Assembly: GCF_020329435.1 (NCBI RefSeq)
Contig: NZ_JAGKJK010000016.1
Location: 62,001 to 126,000 of the forward strand
DNA length: 64,000 nucleotides
Source of the DNA: Bradyrhizobium hereditatis
Lineage (GTDB): Bacteria > Pseudomonadota > Alphaproteobacteria > Rhizobiales > Xanthobacteraceae
Direction: 5' to 3'
Both the position numbers and the translations under genes were made by a program. The notes under the pieces are model-generated. The model saw only the letters and a list, made by a program, of their open reading frames with translations. It made no database searches and had not been told where the DNA came from. Below, one piece after another: positions 57,094 through 64,000 of the stretch (within the stretch, counting starts at the first letter, position 1; the number at the start of each line of letters is the position of its first letter).

Positions 57094-57960
57094 ATGAGGA
57101 CACCTCAGCTCTCCGCATTAATGTTAGCTGTTCTTACCTACAGCGCAGGCGCCGCGGAGCCTCAGAAGCTGTGGGAGGCGAGTGGCTTCAAGAACCCCGA
57201 ATCGGCGGTATTCGACCGAGCTGCGGGGGCCGTCTATGTGTCGAACGTTAACGGCGATCCGATGAAAAAGGATGGCAACGGCTTCGTTTCAAAACTCGGG
57301 CCGGATGGAAAGGTTGTAACGATCGAGTGGGTCAAGGGGCTGGACAGTCCGACCGGGCTCGCGCTTGCCAGTGGCAAGCTCTACGCCGCGGATGTGGACC
57401 GGATTGCGGAAATCGACCTTGCCAAGGGCGAAGTCCTGAACCGGTTCGAGGCACCCGGATCCAAGTTCTTGAACGACCTCGCGGCTGACAAGAGTGGACG
57501 GATTTACGCTTCCGATATGGTGTCAAACAGCATTTGGGTGCTCGACGGCGGCAAGCTGTCTCTCCTGCTGCAGGATGACGCGCTAGAAAATCCGAACGGG
57601 CTTCTCGTCGAGGACGGCCGGCTTGTGGTTGCGTCATGGGGCAAGATGGCCCCGGACTTCTCAACCAAGGTGCCCGGCCGCATGAAGGCGGTCGATCTCT
57701 CGACAAAGAAAGTGTCCGATCTCGGTAGCCCGACACCAGTCGGTAATCTCGACGGCGTCGAACCTGATGGCAAGGGCGGCTATCTTGCCACCGATTGGAT
57801 GAACGGCGGGCTATTCCGCATCGCGAGCAACGGCACTGCGACGCGCCTTCTTCCACTCGCCAAGGGGAGCGCCGACCTCGGGATTGGGCCGGATGGGACC
57901 GTCATCATCCCGATGATGATGGAGGGCACTGTTGTGGCTTACAGGGTCGACACACGCTGA
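57094..57960 (+). CDS. secreted SMP-30/gluconolactonase-like beta-propeller
   Basis: The 288-residue protein has a short signal peptide (cleavage near YSAGAA, residue 18) and a six-bladed propeller of the SMP-30/gluconolactonase/strictosidine-synthase type: PESAVFDRAAGAVYVSN, LDSPTGLALASGKLYAAD, KFLNDLAADKSGRIYASD and NLDGVEPDGKGGYLATDW, with Asn/Asp residues at metal-site positions. GAGGAG lies before ATG 57094. Substrate could be a lactone or another small ester. Its divergent-looking isolation gives no operon context. Confidence 0.8.
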   Translation: MRTPQLSALMLAVLTYSAGAAEPQKLWEASGFKNPESAVFDRAAGAVYVSNVNGDPMKKDGNGFVSKLGPDGKVVTIEWVKGLDSPTGLALASGKLYAADVDRIAEIDLAKGEVLNRFEAPGSKFLNDLAADKSGRIYASDMVSNSIWVLDGGKLSLLLQDDALENPNGLLVEDGRLVVASWGKMAPDFSTKVPGRMKAVDLSTKKVSDLGSPTPVGNLDGVEPDGKGGYLATDWMNGGLFRIASNGTATRLLPLAKGSADLGIGPDGTVIIPMMMEGTVVAYRVDTR

Positions 57961-58214
57961 GAAGAACAGGAAGCGTCTAGCCTGAGCCGGGCGTGTGCTG
58001 CTGCTGAGCTCAATGCCAATCGGCGTGCGCATCGGAGCCATTGGCGAATTGCACGCGGCAGCAACGCACACATTTAAGTACGCAGTTACGAGCGCGCCGC
58101 GCGAGCCGATTGTTTTTGCTGGCGACCACTTCTCGCTTGCGCGCGTCGAATGCAAGAACTTGAACTTTTCTCGCCACGCAGCATAGCTGAAATACATCAA
58201 CCCGAACACAGCAG
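57961..58214. other. intergenic stretch with no convincing gene
   Basis: The gap 57961-58412 has an unconvincing 63-codon plus-strand frame (57995-58186; contains AREPIVFAGDHF... ) and a minus-strand frame across 57811-58209, neither with a ribosome-binding site. It ends in a strong hairpin at 58215. A small RNA ending at that hairpin is possible. I cannot decide between an ORF, an RNA and plain intergenic DNA. Confidence 0.3.
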
Positions 58215-58240
58215 AGCCCGCCGGTTCATCCCGGCGGGCT
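58215..58240. terminator. strong hairpin, possible bidirectional terminator
   Basis: AGCCCGCCGG (58215-58224) and CCGGCGGGCT (58231-58240) form a perfect 10-bp stem with a 6-base loop. Neither side has a T-run, so intrinsic termination would be weak. It lies between the stops of the SMP-30-like and the MBL-fold genes. Confidence 0.5.
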
Positions 58241-58412
58241 TGATGCCGGACAACGCGGATTGCACCAAGTGGAAGGCGAGTTCGCGATAGCCGAGGGAAG
58301 ACTCTCGCCGGCCTTACTAAACATCGAAGTCCGCTCTTTCGCGGCCCGGCAGCTCGACGTCGCGCTTCTATCCCCGAGGCACGGTCGCGCGAGCTGCGCT
58401 GGCTGTTCGCCT

Positions 58413-59453
58413 TCAGGGATGCGAAGGCCTCGTTCGTTGTTGCCGTGCCCTGAAGATGCCGAAGGGATCTTCTCGTTGGGCCAGCTTCCGATAGATGGCC
58501 AGATCATCGTCCTGGATTGCCGGTCCCTCTCCACGTCGTACGCCCTTTGCTGGGTCCAAAGTCAGCGAGGTGCCAACTCCCGCATATAGATATCGGTCAC
58601 CGAAAGCCTGCTTCAATGCTGCGAATGTCGGCTCGCCGGTGCAGTGGCCCGGAGCGATGGTCTCTACCTTGAAACCGTCCTTGAGCGCTGCCACGGCCTT
58701 GGCAATGGTCTCATCCGACGCGACGACGAGGTGAAAGCCTCCGGCGATCAAGCGAATTCTGGGATTGATCGTCTTGGCGGCCTCGACAATTTTTTCGATA
58801 CCCGGATGTGCGCAGCCGACCACGAGCACGACGCCATCGGCAGTATTGACGGCAAGCGACAGCTCCTTCAGCTCCTTCGTGCCGGGGGCATCCGACACAA
58901 GTGCTATCAACGTGATGCCCGGCGCGATTTCGGTTGTCTTGTCGATAGGCTCGATGTTGGCGCGCTGCCAGGCCGCGCCGAATGTCATGACTTCGGGCGG
59001 CTTGCCGTCATAGTAGCGCATCTCTTGCGGCAAGGATTCGTCCTTCCGGTAGAAGCTCGATGGCAGCGACGAGCCATAAATTCCGAATCCTTCCTTGGGC
59101 GCGTAGATTTTCACCGTCGGATTGACGCTGAGCACATGGTTCAGGCCAGCCATGTGATCGGAATGGCGGTGTGACAGAACCACGAAGTCGATGTTGGTGA
59201 GGTCAATGTTCTTCGCCTTGATGTTGGCTGCGAAGATGTCCGAGTCGTTGCCTGTGTCGAACAGGATTCGCTTGCCGGATATTTCCACGAGTGCCGAGAA
59301 GCCCCAATCCTTCTTCATCGCCGCATCCGTGCCGAAAGCATCGTAGAGGATCGTGATTTTGCTAGTGGGCTCTGCGGCCGCGATGCGCATCGCAGAAGTC
59401 ATGACGGCGGCGGCGGCAAGCACCGCAAGAACGAATGTTGTGCGGAGTTTCAT
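58413..59453 (-). CDS. secreted metallo-beta-lactamase-fold hydrolase
   Basis: The 346-residue protein has a signal peptide (about 1-27) and the MBL metal motif SHRHSDH (H95, H97, D99, H100), with later ligand candidates in VVGCAHPG and IAPGHCTGEP. The CAHPGIEKIVEAA stretch is typical of the branch annotated as 7,8-dihydropterin-6-methyl-4-(beta-D-ribofuranosyl)-aminobenzene-5'-phosphate synthase-like hydrolases; that name does not establish the substrate. GGAGGAAC precedes ATG 59453. The last 30 residues, after GVGTSLTLDP, form a charged extension that looks unconserved. Confidence 0.85.
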   Translation of the reverse strand: MKLRTTFVLAVLAAAAVMTSAMRIAAAEPTSKITILYDAFGTDAAMKKDWGFSALVEISGKRILFDTGNDSDIFAANIKAKNIDLTNIDFVVLSHRHSDHMAGLNHVLSVNPTVKIYAPKEGFGIYGSSLPSSFYRKDESLPQEMRYYDGKPPEVMTFGAAWQRANIEPIDKTTEIAPGITLIALVSDAPGTKELKELSLAVNTADGVVLVVGCAHPGIEKIVEAAKTINPRIRLIAGGFHLVVASDETIAKAVAALKDGFKVETIAPGHCTGEPTFAALKQAFGDRYLYAGVGTSLTLDPAKGVRRGEGPAIQDDDLAIYRKLAQREDPFGIFRARQQRTRPSHP

Positions 59454-59863
59454 GGAAGTTCCTCCTATCGAGAACCCCCCTTCGCCATGCAGATGATTGC
59501 TTTCTCAGCGCCCCACGCAGTGTGGGTTCATCAGCACGTCCCGCTCCCGAGGCCATTCGGGACCCTATCAATCGGAACATCTACCGCTGAGTAGCGCATT
59601 GAGAAGCTACGCCCTGTTTTTGGAGGTGTCATTACAAAAAAAGCGGGCCACAGCCTCGTGGCCATGCAGGCGCTTTCCTGACGGGCCGCGTTCGGGTTCA
59701 CGATTACGCTGACAGCAAGGGGAGGGGCGAACTCGATATCCGCCATGCCACGGCAAGGTAACGCTTCCATGCATGGCTCGAAGTTCGTTATGATCAGGGA
59801 TAGATGGTCCGCGAAGGCTCTTTGCCCCGCGCCAATGGACGTGCATAAGGGAGTAAGCACATC
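59454..59863. promoter_or_regulatory. divergent intergenic region, no gene seen
   Basis: This 410-base gap lies between the divergent MBL-fold and TRAP binding-protein genes. A short A-run at 59633-59642 is the only marked feature. No convincing ORF, hairpin or operator is seen; both genes' promoters should be here. Confidence 0.4.
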
Positions 59864-60952
59864 ATGAAACGCCGTACATTCCTCAAAGGCAGCGCCGTGG
59901 CCGGCGCGGCGACGCTGGTTGCGGCACCCGCGATCGCGCAAACTTCGCCCGAGATCAAGTGGCGGCTGACCTCGAGCTTTCCGAAGTCGCTCGATACGAT
60001 CTTCGGCACGGCGCAGACCTTCGCGAAATACGTGGCTGACGCCACCGACAACAAGTTTCAGATCCAGACCTTTGCGGCGGGCGAGATCGTGCCAGGCCTG
60101 CAGGCGCTCGACGCCGTGAGCTCGGCAACCGTCGAGATGGCGCAGACGCCGCTTTATTTCTACATCGGCAAGGAGCCGGCGCTGGCTTACGCCACCGGCG
60201 CGCCGTTCGGCATGAACCATCGCCATCAGCACTCCTGGTGGTCGTTCGGCGGCGGCGGCGACCTCTGCAACGAGGCGCTCAAGCCGTTCAAGGCGCATGC
60301 CATCCTGTGCGGCAATTCCGGCACGCAAATGGGCGGATGGTTCCGCAAGGAGATCAAGACGGTCGAGGACCTCCAAGGTCTCAAATTCCGCATCGCCGGG
60401 ATGGGCGGCCATGTGCTCGCCAAGCTCGGCATCGTGCCGCAGCAGATCGCGGGCGGCGAGGTCTACTCGGCGCTGGAGAAGGGATCGATCGACGCCGCCG
60501 AATTCGTCGGCCCCTATGACGACGAGAAGCTCGGCTTCTACAAGGTGGCGAAATACTATTACTTCCCCGGCTGGTGGGAAGGCGGCGCCATGCTGCACAT
60601 GATCGTCAACGAGGAGAAGTGGAACGCGCTTCCCAAGCAATACCAGGCGATCCTCAACCAGGCAGGTTCAGCGGCGGGCGCGTGGATGATCGAGAAATAC
60701 GACAGCGTCAATCCCGCCGCGCTGAAGCGGCTCGTGGCCGGCGGGGCGGAGCTGCGCGCCTTCCCGCAACCGGTCATGGAGGCCTGCTACAAGGCAACGC
60801 AGGATCACCTGAACGAGATTGCCGAGAAGAGCCCCCTGTTCAAGAAGACCAAGGAGAGCCACGACGCCTATATGAAGGAAGTGCTCTTCTACACCCAGAT
60901 CGCGGAAAACTATTACGACAACTATCTGCTCAGCAAAATGCGCAAGGGCTGA
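59864..60952 (+). CDS. Tat-exported TRAP transporter substrate-binding protein, orphan
   Basis: The 362-residue protein is a DctP-type TRAP binding protein with a twin-arginine signal (MKRRTFLKGSAVAGAATLVA). The mature part shows KWRLTSSFPKSLDTIFGTAQ, GLKFRIAGMGGHVLAKLG with the arginine that salt-bridges a carboxylate ligand, and FVGPYDDEKLGFYKVAKYYY. This resembles TakP-like proteins that bind 2-oxo acids. No DctQ or DctM membrane subunits are adjacent, so it is an orphan or uses a permease encoded elsewhere. A strong terminator follows (60992-61036), confirming a single-gene unit. Confidence 0.88.
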   Translation: MKRRTFLKGSAVAGAATLVAAPAIAQTSPEIKWRLTSSFPKSLDTIFGTAQTFAKYVADATDNKFQIQTFAAGEIVPGLQALDAVSSATVEMAQTPLYFYIGKEPALAYATGAPFGMNHRHQHSWWSFGGGGDLCNEALKPFKAHAILCGNSGTQMGGWFRKEIKTVEDLQGLKFRIAGMGGHVLAKLGIVPQQIAGGEVYSALEKGSIDAAEFVGPYDDEKLGFYKVAKYYYFPGWWEGGAMLHMIVNEEKWNALPKQYQAILNQAGSAAGAWMIEKYDSVNPAALKRLVAGGAELRAFPQPVMEACYKATQDHLNEIAEKSPLFKKTKESHDAYMKEVLFYTQIAENYYDNYLLSKMRKG

Positions 60953-60991
60953 AGTTCGCCCGGTCGGCGCGGCGAGGCATGGTGTCAGCCA

Positions 60992-61036
60992 GAGCAGGAT
61001 GACTACGAATCGTCATCCTGCTCCGGCGCTTTTTTT
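60992..61036 (+). terminator. rho-independent terminator of the TRAP binding-protein gene
   Basis: GAGCAGGATGAC (60992-61003) pairs perfectly with GTCATCCTGCTC (61012-61023); the stem extends by three more pairs after one mismatch. T7 follows at 61030-61036. Confidence 0.85.
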
Positions 61037-61154
61037 GAGCATGATATCCGCGCAAACGCGTTCCGGCGTTGACGCGAGGGAAAACCGGTATCCAAATTTC
61101 CGCATCACGCTCCGGCGCGTGGACCGATCAATTCGGAGCGGCCGGCGATGAACC

Positions 61155-61466
61155 CTACATTCCAACAAATCCGCGCAGCTTTTTGACCGTTTCAGCGGCG
61201 TCCTTGGCTTCCTCGGTCGTCAGGACGATGATCTCGCCGGTACGCTCGTGCAGGACGCTGTGATGGATCGGCGCGCCTGAAAGGCCGTCCACGTTCGACT
61301 TCACCGCGATGTCGTCGATATTGGAGAGCGGGAATTCGACAGGCTTTTTGTTCCACAGCCAGATTTTCTGCTGCAGCGTTGCCTTGCCGGAATCCTTGTC
61401 GAGCGTAAGTGTCGTTGAGCCTGCTTTCAGAACGAGCTTGCGCGGAGTTTCTTCGATATTAGCCAT
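61155..61466 (-). CDS. small hypothetical protein, beta-rich (PH-like?)
   Basis: The 103-residue protein from ATG 61466 has alternating beta-strand patterns (KLVLKAGSTTLTLDKDSGKA, KIWLWNKKPVEFPLSNIDDI) and ends in a helix (EEAKDAAETVKKLRGFVGM). The layout, with a strand carrying basic residues followed by an LSNIDDI-type turn and a C-terminal helix, recalls small PH-like domains, but I do not recognise a family with confidence. AGGGAC lies before the start. It is divergent from sorA. Probably a real cytoplasmic protein of unknown function. Confidence 0.65.
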   Translation of the reverse strand: MANIEETPRKLVLKAGSTTLTLDKDSGKATLQQKIWLWNKKPVEFPLSNIDDIAVKSNVDGLSGAPIHHSVLHERTGEIIVLTTEEAKDAAETVKKLRGFVGM

Positions 61467-61775
61467 GGCGGGTCCCTTTCGCTGGTTCCCTACATTCACA
61501 TGTCAGATATCGGGGTGATGCACCGATAGACGGTGGTATCGGCGAAAATTTTCGCAAGGTTTATGTGACGTGTCGAGCGACAAATTGACGCCAACTGGCT
61601 GCTTCCGGCGTTGTCATCCAGCGACGGCTGGCTCGGACCAGCGAGCTCTGGTGCCAGCGGCACGCGGGCGGACCTTGCGGCGCGAGCGCAAAACGCAAAT
61701 ACTCCGCCCCGTCGGGCTTCCGAGACGAAGCCCGGCCAAGAAAGCCCGGGAGCGGGCAACAAGGGAGCGGACGTC
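61467..61775. promoter_or_regulatory. divergent control region of the sulfite dehydrogenase genes, with palindromes
   Basis: This 309-base gap lies between the divergent gene at 61466 and sorA. It contains the perfect palindrome GCGAAAATTTTCGC (61542-61555) and, next to it, CCGATA...TATCGG (61523-61528 and 61537-61542). Both could be operators. No gene is seen; an open frame from 61611 runs into sorA without homology. Confidence 0.45.
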
Positions 61776-63071
61776 ATGATGCGGGAAACCGGGGGCAATG
61801 CGGCTGACAGCAACAAGCTCGATACCGGCCGGCGCAGATTGTTGGGCAGTTCAGGTCTGGCAACGATAGGGCTCGTCATGGGCGGCGCTCTGCCGCTGTC
61901 GCGCAGCGGCGCTGGCATTCCCCAGGCGCACGCGCAAGCGGCGCCAGCCGCCGCGCCCGCGAAGGGACCGCAATACCTGAAATATCCCGGCAAGCACGAG
62001 GGCCTTGTCGTGCTCGGCGAAAAGCCGCTGGTGGCCGAGACGCCGGAAAGCCTGCTCGACGACGACACCACGCCGATCGAAAAGTTTTACATCCGCAACA
62101 ACGGGCAGATCCCCGAGGAGGCAAAGGACCCCGACGCCTGGAAGATCACCATCGACGGCGAGATCAACAACAAGATCGAGATCACGCTCGGCGAACTGAA
62201 ATCGAAGTACAAGGCAGTGACGCGGCGCATGGTGCTGGAATGCGGCGGCAACGGCCGCTCGGGCTTCTCGCCGCCGGCGCGCGGCAACCAGTGGACCAAT
62301 GGCGGCGCAGGCTGCGCCGAATGGACCGGCGTGCCGCTCGCCGATCTGCTCAAGAAGGCCGGATTGAAGCCGAGCGCCAAATACACCGCGCACTATTCCG
62401 CCGACCTGCATCTGTCCGGCGACGCCAGCAAGCCGAGCATCTCGCGTGGCGTGCGGCTTGAGAAGGCGATGGACCCCTACACGATGATCGTGTGGGCCAT
62501 GAACGGCAAGCCGCTGCCGAACATCCATGGCGGGCCGGTGCGCCTGGTCGTGCCGGGTTGGGCCGGCTCGGCTTCGCAGAAATGGCTGACGCGCATCACC
62601 ATCCGCGACCGCGAACATGACGGCCCCGGCATGACGGAATTCTCCTACCGCACGCCGATCAAGCCGATGGTGCCCGGCGGCAAGGCTGATCCGGCGAACT
62701 TCCGCATCCTGGAATCGATGCCGGTGCGCTCGATCATCACTAGTCCTGCGAACGGCGCCAAATTCGCCGCCGGCACCAAGGAGCTGAAGCTGCGCGGCGC
62801 CTCCTGGGCCGGCGATCTCACGGTGAAGGAGGTCGACGTTTCGCTCGATTTCGGCGCGAGCTGGCAGCGCGTCACGTTGGAAAAGCCGAAGAACAGGTAT
62901 GACTGGCAGCGCTGGACCGGGACCGTGAAGCTGCCGACCGACGGCTATTTCGAGATCTGGGCCCGCGCCACCGATTCCAAGGGCGCGATGCAGCCGCATC
63001 AGTCAGGCTTCTGGAATCCGCAAGGCTATGGCGGCAACGCCATGCACCGCATCGCCGTGCTGGTCGGATGA
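61776..63071 (+). CDS. sulfite dehydrogenase molybdenum subunit, SorA-type
   Basis: This 431-residue protein belongs to the sulfite oxidase family. It has a Tat signal (TGRRRLLGSSG, 17-27) and the molybdenum cysteine in LECGGNGRSG (C156), with WTNGGAGCAEWTGVPL and the C-terminal dimerisation domain (ITSPANGAKFAAGTKEL, VEVSLDFGASW-type strands). It oxidises sulfite to sulfate in the periplasm and passes electrons to the cytochrome encoded next. ATG 61776 follows AAGGGAGC; a second ATG is at 61779. SoxC is the main alternative, but the single-haem partner and the lack of other sox genes favour SorA. Confidence 0.87.
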   Translation: MMRETGGNAADSNKLDTGRRRLLGSSGLATIGLVMGGALPLSRSGAGIPQAHAQAAPAAAPAKGPQYLKYPGKHEGLVVLGEKPLVAETPESLLDDDTTPIEKFYIRNNGQIPEEAKDPDAWKITIDGEINNKIEITLGELKSKYKAVTRRMVLECGGNGRSGFSPPARGNQWTNGGAGCAEWTGVPLADLLKKAGLKPSAKYTAHYSADLHLSGDASKPSISRGVRLEKAMDPYTMIVWAMNGKPLPNIHGGPVRLVVPGWAGSASQKWLTRITIRDREHDGPGMTEFSYRTPIKPMVPGGKADPANFRILESMPVRSIITSPANGAKFAAGTKELKLRGASWAGDLTVKEVDVSLDFGASWQRVTLEKPKNRYDWQRWTGTVKLPTDGYFEIWARATDSKGAMQPHQSGFWNPQGYGGNAMHRIAVLVG

Positions 63072-63418
63072 TGCAGCGCTTTGCGTGGTTCGCCGTGGCC
63101 TGCGCGCTCTGGATCGCGCCGGCCACGGCGCAAACTCCCTTCACGCCGCGGGACGAAAGCCCGGAGGATTTTGTCGCTGGCACAGGCCGCAACGAGGCCT
63201 TCTACGCCTGTACCGCCTGCCACGGCTTTCGCCTGGTGGCACAGCAGGGCATGACGCGCGCGCAATGGGAGGATTCGATCAGCCTGATGGTCCGCCGTCA
63301 CGGCATGCCGCCGCTCGACGAGAAAGATCGCGAGACGGTTCTGAACTATCTCGAGACGGCCTATCCGCCGCGCGCGCCGGCGGGAAGGGGCGGCTGGGTC
63401 AATCCATTCGCCAAATAA
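63068..63418 (+). CDS. monohaem c-type cytochrome, SorB-like partner of sulfite dehydrogenase
   Basis: The 116-residue protein has a signal peptide (cleavage near APATAQ, residue 22) and one haem motif C-T-A-C-H (48-52), with methionine candidates for the sixth ligand at 61, 74 and 80. Its start overlaps the upstream stop as ATGA, so it is coupled to the molybdenum subunit. In SorAB the cytochrome subunit accepts electrons from the molybdenum site and reduces a respiratory cytochrome c. The sequence around the haem (FYACTACHGFRLVAQQGMT) is as in SorB relatives. Confidence 0.88.
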   Translation: MMQRFAWFAVACALWIAPATAQTPFTPRDESPEDFVAGTGRNEAFYACTACHGFRLVAQQGMTRAQWEDSISLMVRRHGMPPLDEKDRETVLNYLETAYPPRAPAGRGGWVNPFAK

Positions 63419-63653
63419 GTTCACCAAGTGAGCGCGCTCGTGGTCTCGCAGCATGAATGATTCGCGCAAGCTCCGAGCGCATGCGAATTTGATGTTACAG
63501 CCATGTGATAGCGCCAGGCATTTTTGCCGGCGAAGTGCAAAATTGATGCATGATTGCGGGGTATTTGGTCTCGCAATTGGTGGCACCAATACCTATCTCT
63601 CGCATCAGGGAAGGAAATTCGCCCAGGGACAACTCCGATTAAAGGAGCCATCC

Positions 63654-63866
63654 ATGGCGAACGTACTCACCACTGGGGCCTGGTTTTCTGCCCCGACCGG
63701 AAAACCCTCATTTTTCTCACGATTGTTGCGCGTTCATCTCGAAGCCCGGCAGCGGCAGGCTGACCGTGTCGTCGAGCAGTATCTTGCTGCCCGCGGATTC
63801 ACACTGACCGACGATGCCGAGCGCGAGATCGGACGCCTGCTCGCCAACGAAAGTCGTCAACCATGA
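63654..63866 (+). CDS. small hypothetical protein (70 aa)
   Basis: ATG 63654, with AAAGGAG six bases upstream, opens a 70-residue protein. The C-terminal two thirds is a charged helical region (LLRVHLEARQRQADRVVEQY then TLTDDAEREIGRLLANES). No known domain is recognised. It is coupled by an ATGA overlap to the 40-residue ORF that follows. An open frame upstream to 63453 has poorer coding character and lacks a ribosome-binding site. The pair is probably one transcription unit. Confidence 0.6.
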   Translation: MANVLTTGAWFSAPTGKPSFFSRLLRVHLEARQRQADRVVEQYLAARGFTLTDDAEREIGRLLANESRQP

Positions 63867-63985
63867 TCACACTCATCATCGTCCAGCTCGCAACCAAGCT
63901 CGCCCGCTTCGGCAAGGAGGCTCATGCGACGTGGCAGGAAGCCCAGCAGCTTCGCCGCCTGCTTCCCGGGCCGACCGAGGAGTAG
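63863..63985 (+). CDS. small hypothetical protein (40 aa)
   Basis: The ATG overlaps the preceding stop (ATGA at 63863-63866), and 40 codons follow to TAG 63983-63985. The product starts with a hydrophobic stretch (ITLIIVQLATKLARF) and continues as a charged helix (GKEAHATWQEAQQLRRLLPG). Coupling to a gene with a good ribosome-binding site supports translation. No family is recognised; a membrane-associated peptide is possible. The window ends 15 bases downstream. Confidence 0.45.
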   Translation: MITLIIVQLATKLARFGKEAHATWQEAQQLRRLLPGPTEE

Positions 63986-64000
63986 TGCGCGTCGCGCATG

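Noticed and set aside
58226..58534. 102-codon minus-strand ORF
   Set aside because: It overlaps the end of the MBL-fold gene in another frame and its composition is unconvincing.
59531..60640. 369-residue minus-strand open frame
   Set aside because: It is antisense to the TRAP binding-protein gene, which has a Tat signal, family motifs and a matching terminator.
61776..63418. soxCD genes of thiosulfate oxidation
   Set aside because: The cytochrome partner has one haem and no sox genes are adjacent; the SorAB type fits better.

Overview
The window is GC-rich, densely coding alphaproteobacterial chromosome. It most likely comes from Bradyrhizobium or a close relative in the Nitrobacteraceae. 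The reasons are the gene repertoire (EgtB/EgtD, CO-dehydrogenase-type cox accessory genes, pca genes next to a liv-type ABC operon, an NdvC-like glucan enzyme, a giant HAMP-repeat kinase, SorAB-type sulfite dehydrogenase) and the many intergenic palindromes with GTCAT...ATGAC or GTCCCGG...CCGGGAC ends. I see no rRNA, tRNA, phage, complete insertion sequence or CRISPR array. The genus call is inference from gene content; no 16S gene is present.

Layout. 1-1.7 kb: truncated LtrA gene and two small hypotheticals. 1.7-5.2 kb: ergothioneine genes egtB-egtD on the minus strand, divergent from grxD and a macro-domain gene. 5.2-11.1 kb: tandem serine hydrolases, a Tat-exported GH1 beta-glucosidase and a membrane GH17/NdvC-like protein. 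11.1-18.6 kb: threonine aldolase, rpsD with its terminator, an acyltransferase-fold protein, an ExoZ-like acyltransferase, a secreted HbpS/GlcG protein, murI and purB. 18.8-23.1 kb: a two-component pair divergent from a three-gene membrane cluster (MotA/ExbB-type channel, single-pass protein with a secreted beta-domain, two-pass protein with an in-frame TAG). 23.1-28.3 kb: TetR regulator with an operator-like palindrome, a third serine hydrolase, and a metallophosphoesterase followed by a Ser/Thr kinase fused to a universal stress protein domain. 28.5-31.3 kb: rpe, an EF-hand protein and a P1 peptidase.

31.5-39.3 kb is a signalling locus: a 2096-residue soluble hybrid histidine kinase with eleven tandem 92-residue HAMP-type repeats, followed by a response-regulator/PAS/HWE-kinase protein. 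39.5-45.2 kb is a liv-type ABC transporter (livH-livM-livG-livF plus binding protein). A small DUF559-nuclease gene bracketed by inverted palindromic repeats has been inserted between livG and livF. 45.8-48.6 kb is a pcaB-pcaD-pcaC operon with palindromic elements between its genes. 48.7-55.6 kb is a CO-dehydrogenase-like cluster (coxG, coxS, coxM, coxD, coxE, split xdhC, MoeA/MocA-like fusion) from which the catalytic molybdenum subunit gene coxL is absent. 55.8-64 kb: DUF4189, DUF2000, SMP-30-like, metallo-beta-lactamase-fold, Tat-exported TRAP binding protein, SorAB sulfite dehydrogenase and tiny hypothetical genes.

The points that deserve most attention are the DUF559 element with inverted termini and possible target duplication, the three-gene ExbB-like membrane cluster with an in-frame stop, the cox cluster without coxL, the kinase-USP fusion paired with a phosphatase, the HAMP-repeat kinase, and two genes whose conserved N-termini lie upstream of any ATG/GTG/TTG codon.
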